DNA from: CAIQQQ01 sp037445025
Lineage (GTDB): Bacteria > Pseudomonadota > Alphaproteobacteria > Acetobacterales > Acetobacteraceae
Direction: 5' to 3'
Length of the DNA stretch: 64,000 nt
Assembly (NCBI GenBank): GCA_037445025.1
Contig: JBBILI010000004.1
Coordinates: forward strand, 62,001-126,000
The first letter of the stretch is position 1; every line of letters starts with the position of its first letter. Shown here piece after piece: positions 33,659 through 46,549 of the stretch. The notes beneath the pieces were generated by a model. The model ran no database searches and was not told the DNA's origin. It was given only the letters and a program-made list of their open reading frames with translations. A program made the position numbers and the translations under genes.

Positions 33659-34906
33659 TCATTTTTTAAGTCGTTCGTCTGTGTCGAGCACGGCGCGCAG
33701 CAGCACCTGGGCGCCGGCGGCGACGTCCGCCGAGGTTGCCGATTCTGCTTCGTTGTGGCTGAGGCCGCCGGCGCAGGGCACGAAGATCATCGCGGTCGGC
33801 GCCACGCGGGCTATATAGGCGCTGTCATGCCCGGCGCCGCTGACGATCTCGCGGCTCGGCGCGCCGATCGCCGCAGCGGCGGTGCGGATGCTGTCGATGC
33901 AGGCGGGATCGAAATGCACCGCGGGCGAATCCCAGGTGTGATCGATGACGATGTCGAGCCGGTCGGCGGCGGCGATCTCGGCGAAGGCCGCGCGCATCTC
34001 CGCTTCCATTGCAACGACGACCGCATCCTGCGGATGGCGCAGATCGACGGAGAAGAACACCGCGCCCGGCACCACGTTGCGGCTGTTCGGCCGGTTTTCC
34101 AGCAGCCCCACGGTGGTGACGGCGAGCGGCGCATGGGCCAGCCCGATCCGGTTGACCGCCGCGATCATGCGCGCCGCCCCCAGCAGCGCGTCGCGCCGCA
34201 TCGGCATCGGCGTGGTGCCGGCGTGGCTGTCCGCGCCGGTGACGGTGATTTCATACCAGCGAATACCCTGCACGCCGGTGACGATGCCGATGGTCTTGCC
34301 CTCGGCCTCCAGGATCGGCCCCTGTTCGATGTGCAGCTCGAAATGGGCGGCGAGCGGATGTGGCTCGGCGGTGCCGCGATAGCCGATGGCATCGAGCGCC
34401 GCGGCAAAGCTGACGCCGTCGCGGTCGGTGCGGGAATAGGCGAAATCCGGTGGAAACACGCCGGCGAACACGCCGGAGGCGAGCATGGCGGGGGCGAAGC
34501 GGGCGCCTTCCTCGTTGGTCCAGTTGATCAGCTCGATCGGCGACTCGGTCTCGATGCCGGCGTCCTGCAGGGTGCGCAGCACTTCGAGGCCGGCGAGCAC
34601 GCCGATCACGCCATCGAACTTCCCGCCGGTGGGCTGGGTGTCGAGATGGCTGCCCATGGCGATGGGCGGGCGGGACGGATCGCGGCCGGGGCGGCGGGCG
34701 AACATGGTGCCGAGCGCGTCGATGGTGACGCTGCAGCCCGCACGGGTGCAGACGGCGGCGAACCAGTCGCGCACCTGGCGGTCGGTGTCGGTGAGCGCCT
34801 GGCGGTTGATGCCGCCTTTGGCGGTACCGCCGATCCGGGCGGTCTCGAGGATGCTGTCCCACAGCCGGTCGGCCTGGATGGTGAGATTGGCGTGGGCGGG
34901 GTGCAT
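33659..34906 (-). CDS. M20-family Zn hydrolase (allantoate / N-carbamoyl-L-amino-acid amidohydrolase type)
   Basis: A 415-aa binuclear metal hydrolase. Seen: MGSHLDTQPTGGKFDGVIG near residue 83 with the His and bridging Asp, NWTNEEGARFAP near 127 with the catalytic Glu pair, HFELHIEQGPILE near 190, and SHNEAE near the C-terminus. It hydrolyses C-N bonds in N-carbamoyl amino acids or ureido compounds; which one is not decided. ATG 34906 is chosen because the preceding AGAGAGA is the only purine-rich site. The last codons (LKK) lie in DNA flanking repeat copy F. Confidence 0.93.
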   Translation of the reverse strand: MHPAHANLTIQADRLWDSILETARIGGTAKGGINRQALTDTDRQVRDWFAAVCTRAGCSVTIDALGTMFARRPGRDPSRPPIAMGSHLDTQPTGGKFDGVIGVLAGLEVLRTLQDAGIETESPIELINWTNEEGARFAPAMLASGVFAGVFPPDFAYSRTDRDGVSFAAALDAIGYRGTAEPHPLAAHFELHIEQGPILEAEGKTIGIVTGVQGIRWYEITVTGADSHAGTTPMPMRRDALLGAARMIAAVNRIGLAHAPLAVTTVGLLENRPNSRNVVPGAVFFSVDLRHPQDAVVVAMEAEMRAAFAEIAAADRLDIVIDHTWDSPAVHFDPACIDSIRTAAAAIGAPSREIVSGAGHDSAYIARVAPTAMIFVPCAGGLSHNEAESATSADVAAGAQVLLRAVLDTDERLKK

Positions 34907-35017
34907 GGCGTATCTCTCTCTCGGGCAGGGCTGCGGGCGCTCTGCCATCTTGGCCCGATGCTGATGGATTGCCCAGGCACAGGCTGGCGATGGGCTGCAT
35001 CGGGAAGGCGGGATCGG

Positions 35018-35875
35018 ATGCTCACCTGGATCATTGCTGTCGGCACCTTGATCTTCATGGTCTCGGTGATCTGGATCGCGCGATCACGCTCGAACAGCAA
35101 TTTCCAGAAGAATGACTTTCATCAGGTCAACGACGCCGTGAGCAGCGAGTTGCGGGCGCTGCACAAGGCCGGCAACGATGCGGCGCTGGAGGCATGGTAT
35201 CGCGTGCAGGTGAGGCGCTGGGACACGATCGGCTGGCTGCACGAGGCCTATGCCAGGTTCCTGCAGCATCATGGCCGGACGGACGAGGCGGTGAAGCTGC
35301 TGGAGAGCTTCATCCGGCGGGTGCGTCGGCTGGAGGACGCGCTGTTTCGCGAAGCGCCGTCGGAGCGTGCGGCGCTGATGGAGATTCTGATCGCGGCCAA
35401 GCGGATCGATCAGGCGGAGCGATTGGCCGAGGTCAGCCTGAGCCGACCGAATGCCCAGGCTTATCTGTCGCTGGCCTATTCCGGGATCGCGCGCGACCGC
35501 GGCGATCATGCGACCGCGGCGACACGGTATCTCGCAGCACTCGAGCAGTTCCCCGAGGAAGCGGAAGCGGCCGAGGGCTTGGTCTCGGCGATGCTGGCGC
35601 AGGGGCTTGTCGCTGAGGCCGAAGCCACGCTGCGGCAGTTGATCGACCGGTTTCCCCGCGCATCTGGTCTGGCGGTGCGCTATGCGCGTTTCGCCCAGGA
35701 CCGCAGCGACTGGGAGGAGGCCGCTGTTCGCTGGGCCTATGTGCGGGAGCAGTTCGTGTTTCTGCCGGATGCCTACAGCGAGGGTGCTGCGGTGCTGCGC
35801 CAGCTTGGCCGTGATGGCGAAGCCGAGGCGGTGCTGGCGTCCCGCCCTAAGGATATCTCAGAACTCACGCACTGA
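35018..35875 (+). CDS. Membrane-anchored TPR-repeat protein
   Basis: A 285-aa protein with one N-terminal helix (LTWIIAVGTLIFMVSVIWIA), then about 230 residues of helical repeats with TPR spacing, such as NAQAYLSLAYSGIARDRGDH and AEGLVSAMLAQGLVAEAEAT. No enzymatic motif. The neighbouring glycosyltransferases suggest a scaffold for envelope polysaccharide assembly, but only by location. It is convergent with the glycosyltransferase gene with zero bases between stop codons. Confidence 0.82.
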   Translation: MLTWIIAVGTLIFMVSVIWIARSRSNSNFQKNDFHQVNDAVSSELRALHKAGNDAALEAWYRVQVRRWDTIGWLHEAYARFLQHHGRTDEAVKLLESFIRRVRRLEDALFREAPSERAALMEILIAAKRIDQAERLAEVSLSRPNAQAYLSLAYSGIARDRGDHATAATRYLAALEQFPEEAEAAEGLVSAMLAQGLVAEAEATLRQLIDRFPRASGLAVRYARFAQDRSDWEEAAVRWAYVREQFVFLPDAYSEGAAVLRQLGRDGEAEAVLASRPKDISELTH

Positions 35876-37090
35876 TCAGCTGCCGAGCGTGGCGCATAGC
35901 TGGGCGGCGGTGTCGCGCCAGGGTGTCGGGCGGAAGTTCTGGCGGATCTGCAGCGACCTTACGGCGAGCTGCGCTGGGGCACGCATCACGTCGCCGATCA
36001 CGCGGACGGCGTCGCTGAGATCCATCGGGTCGAAATAGCGGACCAGCTCGCCGCCCACCTCGGGGAGCGACGTGGCCGAGGCGGCCAGGCAGGGTTTGCC
36101 GAAGCACAGGCTCTCCGCCACCGGCAGGCCCCATCCTTCGTACAGCGAAGGAAACAGGGTGAAGTCGCAGCCTCGGTACAGCGCGGTCAGATCGGCGTCG
36201 GTGGCGTGCTGGCGCCAGAGGACGTGACCGTCGAGGAAGCGGCTGGCCCGCAGGCTCGCCATCAGGTCGGCGACCAGCGGACCCTCGCGCCCGACCAGCA
36301 CCAGCCGGGGCACCGCCTGGGGGCCCTGCTCTGCCAGCAAGGTGCGCCAGGCCTCGATCAGCAGGGCGTGGTTCTTGCGCAGCTCGAGGGTGGAGACGAA
36401 CAGCGCGTAGCGCCCTTCGATCCCGGGCGTGGCGCCGGGCTGTGGGGCGAACCCGTCACCGAACCGCAGGACATGCAGCGGGCGTTCCGGCAGGCCGCGT
36501 GCGGTGCATCTGGCGCGGATATCGCGGGCGGTGGCCTGTGAATTGGCCAGCCGGATATCGGCCGCTGCCAGCAGGTGGTCGCTCCAGCGTGTGAAGCGCA
36601 GCACCGTCTGCGGGTCGCACCATTCGGGACGGCGCAGCGGGATCAGGTCATGCAGCAGAACCGCCAGACGCAGGCCGAAGCTCCGGCAGGTCGTGCTGAC
36701 GCGGGCGGCATGGGTTGGATCGTCCCAGCCGGCGCCGGCCACCAGCAGCGTATCGCCTGCGGCGAATGGGGCGGCGGGGCCGGAGGCCTTGGGGGGCAGC
36801 AGGCTCGCCGGCAGCTGGGACAGGGTCCGGATCGCGCCAAGCTGGGCCTCCCAGAATCGCGGCGGAGCGGTGTCGGGCGGCGCCGTCGCCAATGTCTGAA
36901 ACAACGCCTCGATCTCACGCCACGATGTCACGCGGAATCCGCGGCGCCCGGCATGGCGCAGGAACCCGGCGTCGTTAGCCTCCGCCAGCGCCCGGCACAG
37001 CTCGAACGTCACGCGCTGAATGCCGCTCGGGCGGCGGAACGCGCCGGCATGGGCGAACAGATCCTCGACATCGATCCACAGCCGGCTCAT
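35876..37090 (-). CDS. Glycosyltransferase family 4-type (GT-B)
   Basis: A 404-aa transferase. Seen: an N-terminal half with RPSGIQRVTFELCRAL near residue 20, typical of mannosyl/rhamnosyl transferases of this group, LLHDLIPLRRPEWC, and the nucleotide-sugar half with FVSTLELRKNHALLIEAW and the GT4 signature FPSLYEGWGLPVAESLCFG near residue 315. ATG 37090 overlaps the upstream gene stop (ATGA). Likely adds a sugar to a surface glycan using a GDP- or UDP-sugar. Confidence 0.93.
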   Translation of the reverse strand: MSRLWIDVEDLFAHAGAFRRPSGIQRVTFELCRALAEANDAGFLRHAGRRGFRVTSWREIEALFQTLATAPPDTAPPRFWEAQLGAIRTLSQLPASLLPPKASGPAAPFAAGDTLLVAGAGWDDPTHAARVSTTCRSFGLRLAVLLHDLIPLRRPEWCDPQTVLRFTRWSDHLLAAADIRLANSQATARDIRARCTARGLPERPLHVLRFGDGFAPQPGATPGIEGRYALFVSTLELRKNHALLIEAWRTLLAEQGPQAVPRLVLVGREGPLVADLMASLRASRFLDGHVLWRQHATDADLTALYRGCDFTLFPSLYEGWGLPVAESLCFGKPCLAASATSLPEVGGELVRYFDPMDLSDAVRVIGDVMRAPAQLAVRSLQIRQNFRPTPWRDTAAQLCATLGS

Positions 37091-38193
37091 GGCGCCAGCC
37101 ATGCGAGCACGTCCGCCGCCACGTCGTGCCAGCTTCGCGTGGGGGCGGCGGGTCTGGCGGGTGGCGTTTCGATCCAGGAGCGCAGGGTGCGGGCCAGGCC
37201 GGTGGCGTTGTCGGGATCGATCGGCTGCGCGCCTGCCGCCGAGAAGGCCGAGAGGCACGGCACGCCGGCGGCCAGACTGTCCAGCGTGGCACGGCCCCAG
37301 GCGCTTTGCGGCTCCAGGGCCAGGGTGAAGGCGCAGGCGGCGCGCAGGGCCGCGCGATCGCCTTCGGTCGGGTTGGGCCACAGGATGACGCTGCTGCCGA
37401 AATGGTCGCTGTTGCGCAGCTGCGCCAGCACATCCACCGCGAGATCGCCGACAGGACCGGCCAGCACCAGAAGCGGCAGGGCTCCGCCGTCATCCAGCAG
37501 GCTGCGCCAGGCCAGCAGCAGCTCCGCCGTCTTGCCCGGCAGGCCGATGGCACCATCGGCCAGGACGAAGCCGGGGGCGGGCAGAGGGCGTTGCGCCTTC
37601 GGTGCCAGGCACGCGGCCGCGCCGATGTCACGCAGGCCCAGGTTGGCGGTCAGCTTCGGCGCGGTCATGACGCGCCAGAGGTCTGCCGCGTGCAGCTCCT
37701 GCGCATTGAGCCAGTCGGGCCGCTCGGCCGGCCGCGGATCGGCCGACAGCAGCGCCAGCCGAACGCCCGCGGCGTGGAACCGGCTGAGATCGCCGAACGG
37801 CAGCAGAAGCAGCAGCGTGTCGCCGGCGGAGGGCAAGGCCGTGTCCACCACGCGCGGCTGCGGTGGTGTGGCGCGCGGCGGCCGCAGGGCCTGCAGGGCC
37901 GTCATCTGCTGCGACGCCGCCTGTCGCAGCACCGCGCGGGTGCGTGGCGGCCAGGATGCGGCGATGCGATGCAGCAACGGCCGGAGGCGGCCGGAACGTT
38001 GCGGGAGAGGCGGCGGAGGTGTTAGCGCGTCGATCGCGTCCCAGCCCAGCATCTGCAGGCCGGGGGCGCGGCGACAGAGCACCAGGCGGGTCTGCTGCCG
38101 GTCCCGCAGCGCCGGCGCCAGCCGCTGCACCAGCACCGCCGCGTCCGAGCCTGTCGTGATCCCCGACAGGTCCAGCCACAGGCGGGCCTGCAT
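37087..38193 (-). CDS. Glycosyltransferase-like protein, diverged GT-B
   Basis: A 368-aa protein opening MQARLWLDLSGITTG, a pattern shared with its neighbour (SRLWIDVEDLF), which suggests a common origin. The C-terminal half has the GT-B nucleotide-binding layout (VILWPNPTEGDRAALRAACA, then SAWGRATLDSLAAGVPCLSA). The EGWG signature is altered to SAWG, and the middle is poorly conserved, so activity is less sure. It is coupled by a 4-bp overlap to the downstream glycosyltransferase. Confidence 0.8.
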   Translation of the reverse strand: MQARLWLDLSGITTGSDAAVLVQRLAPALRDRQQTRLVLCRRAPGLQMLGWDAIDALTPPPPLPQRSGRLRPLLHRIAASWPPRTRAVLRQAASQQMTALQALRPPRATPPQPRVVDTALPSAGDTLLLLLPFGDLSRFHAAGVRLALLSADPRPAERPDWLNAQELHAADLWRVMTAPKLTANLGLRDIGAAACLAPKAQRPLPAPGFVLADGAIGLPGKTAELLLAWRSLLDDGGALPLLVLAGPVGDLAVDVLAQLRNSDHFGSSVILWPNPTEGDRAALRAACAFTLALEPQSAWGRATLDSLAAGVPCLSAFSAAGAQPIDPDNATGLARTLRSWIETPPARPAAPTRSWHDVAADVLAWLAP

Positions 38194-38196
38194 GGC

Positions 38197-39393
38197 TCAG
38201 GCGCGACGCACGATGTAGCTCTGCTCGAGCATGGCGACGATCTCGGCGCCGTGGGCAGCGTCGCGCGCCTCGAACATCACTTCCAGCTCCGCGGTCTGCA
38301 CCGAGGGCGAGGCGAACAGGCGCTGGTGCGACACCTCGATGATGTTGCCGCCGGAGCCGCCGATCTTGCCCGCGATATCGGCCAGCACGCCCGGACGGTC
38401 CGGAATCTCCAGGATCAGCCGCAGCAGCCGCCCGTCGCGCAGCAGGTTGCGCAGCAGTACGTTGGCCAGGATGCGGGCGTCGATATTGCCGCCGCACACG
38501 GGAATGCCCACGCGCTTGCCGGCAAACCGCTCCGGAAACGCCAGCAGGGCCGCGACGCCGGTGGCCCCGGCGCCCTCGGCCACCAACTTGGCCCCCTCGG
38601 CGAGCAGGGCGATGGCCTCCTCGACCGCACGTTCCGGCACCACCAGCACGTCGTGCACATGGGCACGGATCACCGCCAGCGGGGCCACGCCGATGTCGCG
38701 CACCGCGATGCCCTCGGCGATGGTCGCCCCACCGACCGACACGGGCTGCCCCGCCAGCCGCTGCGCTAGGGCCGCATAGGCCGACACCTCGACGCCGACC
38801 ACCTCCATGCCCGGCCGCAACGCGGCGGCCGCCACGGCGCAGCCGGCGATCAGCCCGCCGCCGCCGACCGGGATCACCAGCGCATCGAGATCCGGCACAT
38901 CTTCCAGCATCTCCAGCGCCATGGTGCCCTGGCCGGCCATCACGCCCTGATCGTCATACGGGTGGACGAACACCAGACCCTCTTCGGCGGCGAGCTTCAG
39001 CGCGTGGTCGGCAGCCTCCGCCAGCGTGTCGCCGTGCAGCACCACGCGGGCCCCCCAGCCGGCGGTGCGCGTCACCTTGGTGACCGGCGTGTGTTTCGGC
39101 ATGACGATGACGGCGGTGATGCCGAGCAGGCTGGCATGGCGGGCCACACCCTGGGCGTGGTTGCCGGCGGACATGGCGATGACGCCGCGGGCGCGTTCCG
39201 CCTCGCTCAGCAGCGCCAGCCGGTTGGCGGCGCCACGTTCCTTGAACGCGCCGGTCGCCTGCAGGTTCTCCAGCTTGAGGAACACCTGCGCCCCGGTCGC
39301 CTTTGAGACCGAGGCCGACTCCAGCATGGGCGTACGGATCACCCGACCGGCTATTCTCCCGGCCGCGGCGCGCACATCGGCGAGGCCGATCAT
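38197..39393 (-). CDS. ilvA: Threonine ammonia-lyase (threonine dehydratase) with C-terminal ACT domain
   Basis: A 398-aa PLP enzyme converting threonine to 2-oxobutanoate, the first committed step toward isoleucine. Seen: the PLP Lys in TGAFKERGAANRL near residue 50, SAGNHAQGVA near 74, VIPVGGGGLIAG near 172 for phosphate binding, and a single ACT-like domain from about residue 325 (LILEIPDRPGVLADIAGKIG). The length and single ACT domain fit the short TdcB/IlvA form. Its start overlaps the greA stop by one base. Confidence 0.95.
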   Translation of the reverse strand: MIGLADVRAAAGRIAGRVIRTPMLESASVSKATGAQVFLKLENLQATGAFKERGAANRLALLSEAERARGVIAMSAGNHAQGVARHASLLGITAVIVMPKHTPVTKVTRTAGWGARVVLHGDTLAEAADHALKLAAEEGLVFVHPYDDQGVMAGQGTMALEMLEDVPDLDALVIPVGGGGLIAGCAVAAAALRPGMEVVGVEVSAYAALAQRLAGQPVSVGGATIAEGIAVRDIGVAPLAVIRAHVHDVLVVPERAVEEAIALLAEGAKLVAEGAGATGVAALLAFPERFAGKRVGIPVCGGNIDARILANVLLRNLLRDGRLLRLILEIPDRPGVLADIAGKIGGSGGNIIEVSHQRLFASPSVQTAELEVMFEARDAAHGAEIVAMLEQSYIVRRA

Positions 39394-39866
39394 CAGAAGT
39401 ATTTGACCGACAGGATCTCGTAGGTGCGATCGCCGCCCGGGGCCGGCACCGAGACGGTGTCGCCGAGCTTCTTGCCGATCAGCGCCTTGGCCAGCGGGCT
39501 GGAGATGGACAGCCGGGCGAGCTTGATGTCTGCCTCGTGCTGGCCCACCAGCTGGTAGGTCATCTCCTTCTCGGTCTCCTCGTCGACCAGGGTGACATGG
39601 GCGCCGAACTTCACCTGGTCGCCGGACAGCGACTTGGGGTCGATCACCTCGACGGCCGAGATCACCTCCTCCAGCTCCTGCACGCGGCCTTCGATGAAGC
39701 TCTGCCGCTCGCGCGCGGCGTGGTATTCCGCGTTCTCGCTGAGGTCGCCATGGCTGCGCGCCTCGGCGATGGCCAGGATGACCGCCGGCCGTTCGACGCT
39801 TTTCAGCGTACGCAGCTCTTCCTCAAGGCGCTGGAGGCCGGGAAGGGTCATCGGAAATTTCTGCAC
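39393..39866 (-). CDS. greA: Transcription elongation factor GreA
   Basis: A 157-aa factor that rescues backtracked RNA polymerase by stimulating transcript cleavage. Seen: the N-terminal coiled coil with the acidic tip GDLSENAEYHAARERQ (residues about 40-55) that reaches the active site, and the C-terminal FKBP-like domain with ISSPLAKALIGKKLGDTVSV. Length is exactly the family norm. It lies between carB and ilvA on the same strand. Confidence 0.98.
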   Translation of the reverse strand: MQKFPMTLPGLQRLEEELRTLKSVERPAVILAIAEARSHGDLSENAEYHAARERQSFIEGRVQELEEVISAVEVIDPKSLSGDQVKFGAHVTLVDEETEKEMTYQLVGQHEADIKLARLSISSPLAKALIGKKLGDTVSVPAPGGDRTYEILSVKYF

Positions 39867-39934
39867 GTCGCGACCTCGAGGCAGTGGGGGTGGGGCGGCT
39901 GGCGGTCAAACAAGTGCGCCGCGGGCAGGAATTC

Positions 39935-39958
39935 CCCAGGGAAGCCAACGTCCCTGGG
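39935..39958. terminator. Hairpin between carB and greA
   Basis: Inverted repeat CCCAGGGA (39935-39942) and TCCCTGGG (39951-39958) with an 8-nt loop in the 115-bp gap downstream of carB. There is no T tract on either strand, so it may be an RNA-stabilising or attenuating stem and not a classic Rho-independent terminator. Confidence 0.4.
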
Positions 39959-39981
39959 AGAGTCCCGGCCGCGACGGGGTT

Positions 39982-43224
<3,243 letters not shown>

Positions 43225-43234
43225 GGGTTCGCTT

Positions 43235-44437
43235 TCAGGCTTTGGGCCGGGAAGGGGCCTGGAATTCGGGCATGATGCGGCGGAGAAACTGGTCGAACAG
43301 CGGCACGGTGAAGGCGGTGTCGCCATGGGCGGGGCTGTAGATCATGCCCTTGCTGATCAGGCCGCTGCGCAGCGGGCCGAGGCTGGTGACCTTGCGGTCG
43401 AGCTTCGCCGCGACGTCGCCGGAGCGGTAAGGGCCGGGGCCGAGTTCGGCCATGGCGCGCAGATAGGTCTTCTCGCCCGGGGTCATGCGGTCGAAGCGGA
43501 CCCGGAAGAAGCTGGTATCGAGATTGGCCATCACTTTCGGGGTGGCGGCCTCGATATCGGTGATGCGGATCGGCGAGGCCTGGGCGGCGTTCCAGACGTA
43601 ATAGCCCCAGGCCTGCAGGAAATAGGGGTAGCCCTGGGTGGTCTGGACGATCCTTTGCAGGGCGTCCGGCTGGAATATCACGTTCTGCTCGGCGGCGGGT
43701 GCGGCGAGAGCGCGTTCGGCATCCGCGAAATCGAGCGCGTCTACGGCCGGAAAGTCGAACAATCGTTCGGCATAGGATTTCGACCGGCCGGACAGGCCCA
43801 CGACCTGCGGCAGGCCGACAGCCACCATCAGCATCGGCAGCCGGTCCTGGGCCACGCGGTGCAGCGCCATGATGAGGGCGCTCATGTCACGCTCGCCGAG
43901 ATACTGGATCTCATCGATCAGCAGCACCACCGGCGTGCTGCGTTCGCGCGCGGCGCGGCCGAGGGCTGCGAACAGCTCCGGCAGATCGGCTTCCAGGTCG
44001 CCACTGTCGGCAGCTCCGGTCTCTGGCTCGATGTCGAGTGCCAGCTCCGCCTCGCCGTATTTCAGCTTGAGGCTGGTGAGGAAGCTCTTGAACACGCCGA
44101 GCGAGCGCTTGACGGCGGCATTGAGGGCGCCGAGCCGATCGAGTTCCAGAAGCACGCGGCGCAGATGCGGGGCAATCAATTCCGGCAGCCGCTTGTCCTC
44201 ATGCGCCTCCAACTGGATCGCCTTGTAGCCATGGCGCTCTGCGGTTTCACGAATGCGGTTGAGCAGGACGGTCTTGCCGACGCCGCGCAGCCCGACGGCG
44301 ATGAAGCTCTTGGCATGGCGGCCGGCCTTGATCCGCTGCAAGGCGATGTCCGCCTGGGCCAACAGCTCTTCGCGTCCGGTCAGCTCTGGCGGCTGGCTGC
44401 CGGCGCCCGGCGCGAACGGATTGTGCCTTGGATCCAT
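43235..44437 (-). CDS. AAA/STAND-type ATPase lying between carA and carB
   Basis: A 400-aa P-loop ATPase of the Orc1/Cdc6-like or COG1672 group. Seen: Walker A GLRGVGKT (residues 49-56), Walker B VVLLIDEIQYLG, a sensor-1-like LPMLMVAVGLPQ, and a C-terminal winged-helix region (TPGEKTYLRAMAELGPGPYR, then LGPLRSGLISKGMIYSP). Known: such ATPases are often stand-alone or linked to mobile elements and toxin-like systems; substrates are mostly unknown. Its leader is AT-rich, holds an 18-nt inverted repeat and lacks a ribosome-binding site, unlike its neighbours. It separates two genes normally adjacent. Confidence 0.88.
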   Translation of the reverse strand: MDPRHNPFAPGAGSQPPELTGREELLAQADIALQRIKAGRHAKSFIAVGLRGVGKTVLLNRIRETAERHGYKAIQLEAHEDKRLPELIAPHLRRVLLELDRLGALNAAVKRSLGVFKSFLTSLKLKYGEAELALDIEPETGAADSGDLEADLPELFAALGRAARERSTPVVLLIDEIQYLGERDMSALIMALHRVAQDRLPMLMVAVGLPQVVGLSGRSKSYAERLFDFPAVDALDFADAERALAAPAAEQNVIFQPDALQRIVQTTQGYPYFLQAWGYYVWNAAQASPIRITDIEAATPKVMANLDTSFFRVRFDRMTPGEKTYLRAMAELGPGPYRSGDVAAKLDRKVTSLGPLRSGLISKGMIYSPAHGDTAFTVPLFDQFLRRIMPEFQAPSRPKA

Positions 44438-44444
44438 TTTGATG

Positions 44445-44490
44445 GAGTTTATCGGTTTATAGGAAAAATAAGCTATAAATGCATAAACTC
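44445..44490 (-). promoter_or_regulatory. Inverted repeat and candidate promoter in front of the ATPase gene
   Basis: Arms GAGTTTATCGGTTTATAG (44445-44462) and CTATAAATGCATAAACTC (44473-44490) pair at 15 of 18 positions across a 10-bp spacer, 8 bp before the ATPase start. On the minus strand TTGACA (44496-44491), overlapping the carA stop, is a perfect -35 hexamer; no clear -10 at ideal spacing. The segment is strikingly AT-rich. It could be an operator, a carA terminator stem or the scar of an insertion. Confidence 0.55.
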
Positions 44491-44492
44491 TG

Positions 44493-45854
<1,362 letters not shown>

Positions 45855-45875
45855 CTATCTGGCCCTCTCCTAGAC

Positions 45876-45937
45876 AGCCTACGGAAGTTTTTTTCCCAAT
45901 TCAACCGCGACCGGGGAGTGTGGGAAGTTTTCTCCCA
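45876..45937 (-). promoter_or_regulatory. Twin palindromic sites in the divergent carA-yqeY promoter region
   Basis: GGAAGTTTTTTTCCCA (45883-45898) and GGAAGTTTTCTCCCA (45923-45937) start exactly 40 bp apart, about four helical turns. On the minus strand a candidate carA promoter has -35 TTGAAT (45904-45899) and -10 TAGGCT (45881-45876), and the first site fills its 17-bp spacer. Inference: operators, possibly for the HTH of CarA itself. Confidence 0.55.
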
Positions 45938-45958
45938 GACTTCCTCCAGGAGACCGAA

Positions 45959-46414
45959 ATGACGTTGCGCGAAGCGTTCACCGCCGAGCTGAAGACCGCC
46001 ATGATCGCCAAGGACGCCGCCCGTGTCGGGGCTTTGCGCATGATCACGGCGAAGCTGAAGGATTTCGATATTGCGGCGCGGCCGAAGGGGGTGACCGCCA
46101 TTCCTGATGACGAGATCATCGGTATGCTGAAGGGCATGGTGAAGTCGCGCCGGGAGTCGGTCGAGCTTTACGTCCAGGGCCATCGCCAGGAGCTGGCGGA
46201 CAAGGAGCTGGCCGAGATCGCGGTGATCGAGCATTTCCTGCCGCGGCAGATGGATGATGCCGAGACGGAGGCCGCTGTCAGCGCCGCCATTGCAGAGGCC
46301 GGTGCCGTGACCATGAAGGACATGGGCAAGGTGATGGCCATTCTGAAGGCGAAGCATGCGGCGGCTTTGGATATGGCCAAGGTCAATCCGCTGGTGAAAA
46401 GTAAGTTAGGTTAA
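45959..46414 (+). CDS. GatB/YqeY domain-containing protein
   Basis: A 151-aa protein made of a single YqeY domain (LREAFTAELKTAMIAKDAARV, MVKSRRESVELYVQGHRQEL, and the C-terminal MKDMGKVMAILKAKH). This domain also forms the tRNA-binding tail of GatB amidotransferase; the stand-alone form may assist tRNA-dependent amidation but is not well defined. AGGAG lies before ATG 45959. Typically found next to dnaG and rpoD, as here. Divergent from carA across the twin palindromes. Confidence 0.93.
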   Translation: MTLREAFTAELKTAMIAKDAARVGALRMITAKLKDFDIAARPKGVTAIPDDEIIGMLKGMVKSRRESVELYVQGHRQELADKELAEIAVIEHFLPRQMDDAETEAAVSAAIAEAGAVTMKDMGKVMAILKAKHAAALDMAKVNPLVKSKLG

Positions 46415-46417
46415 GAA

Positions 46418-46531
46418 CTTTTTTTCTGAAGAAAAGAAGCAAAAGACTTTTCAATCGTTTGAGCGGACCTCTCTCCGGAGCATGGCGCCAGCCGATAAAA
46501 AGTTTTTTGGTTCTTTTTTCAAAAAAGAACC
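46418..46531. repeat. Structured intergenic repeat, copy G
   Basis: Between tandem yqeY and dnaG, starting 3 bp after the yqeY stop. Hairpin 1 at 46418-46439 (left arm drifted to CTTTTTTTCT), hairpin 2 at 46509-46531 (arms GGTTCTTTTTT/AAAAAAGAACC). The core contains GGACCTCTCTCCGGAG, shared in reverse with copy I. Confidence 0.85.
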
Positions 46532-46549
46532 GCTTGCTTAAGGATATCA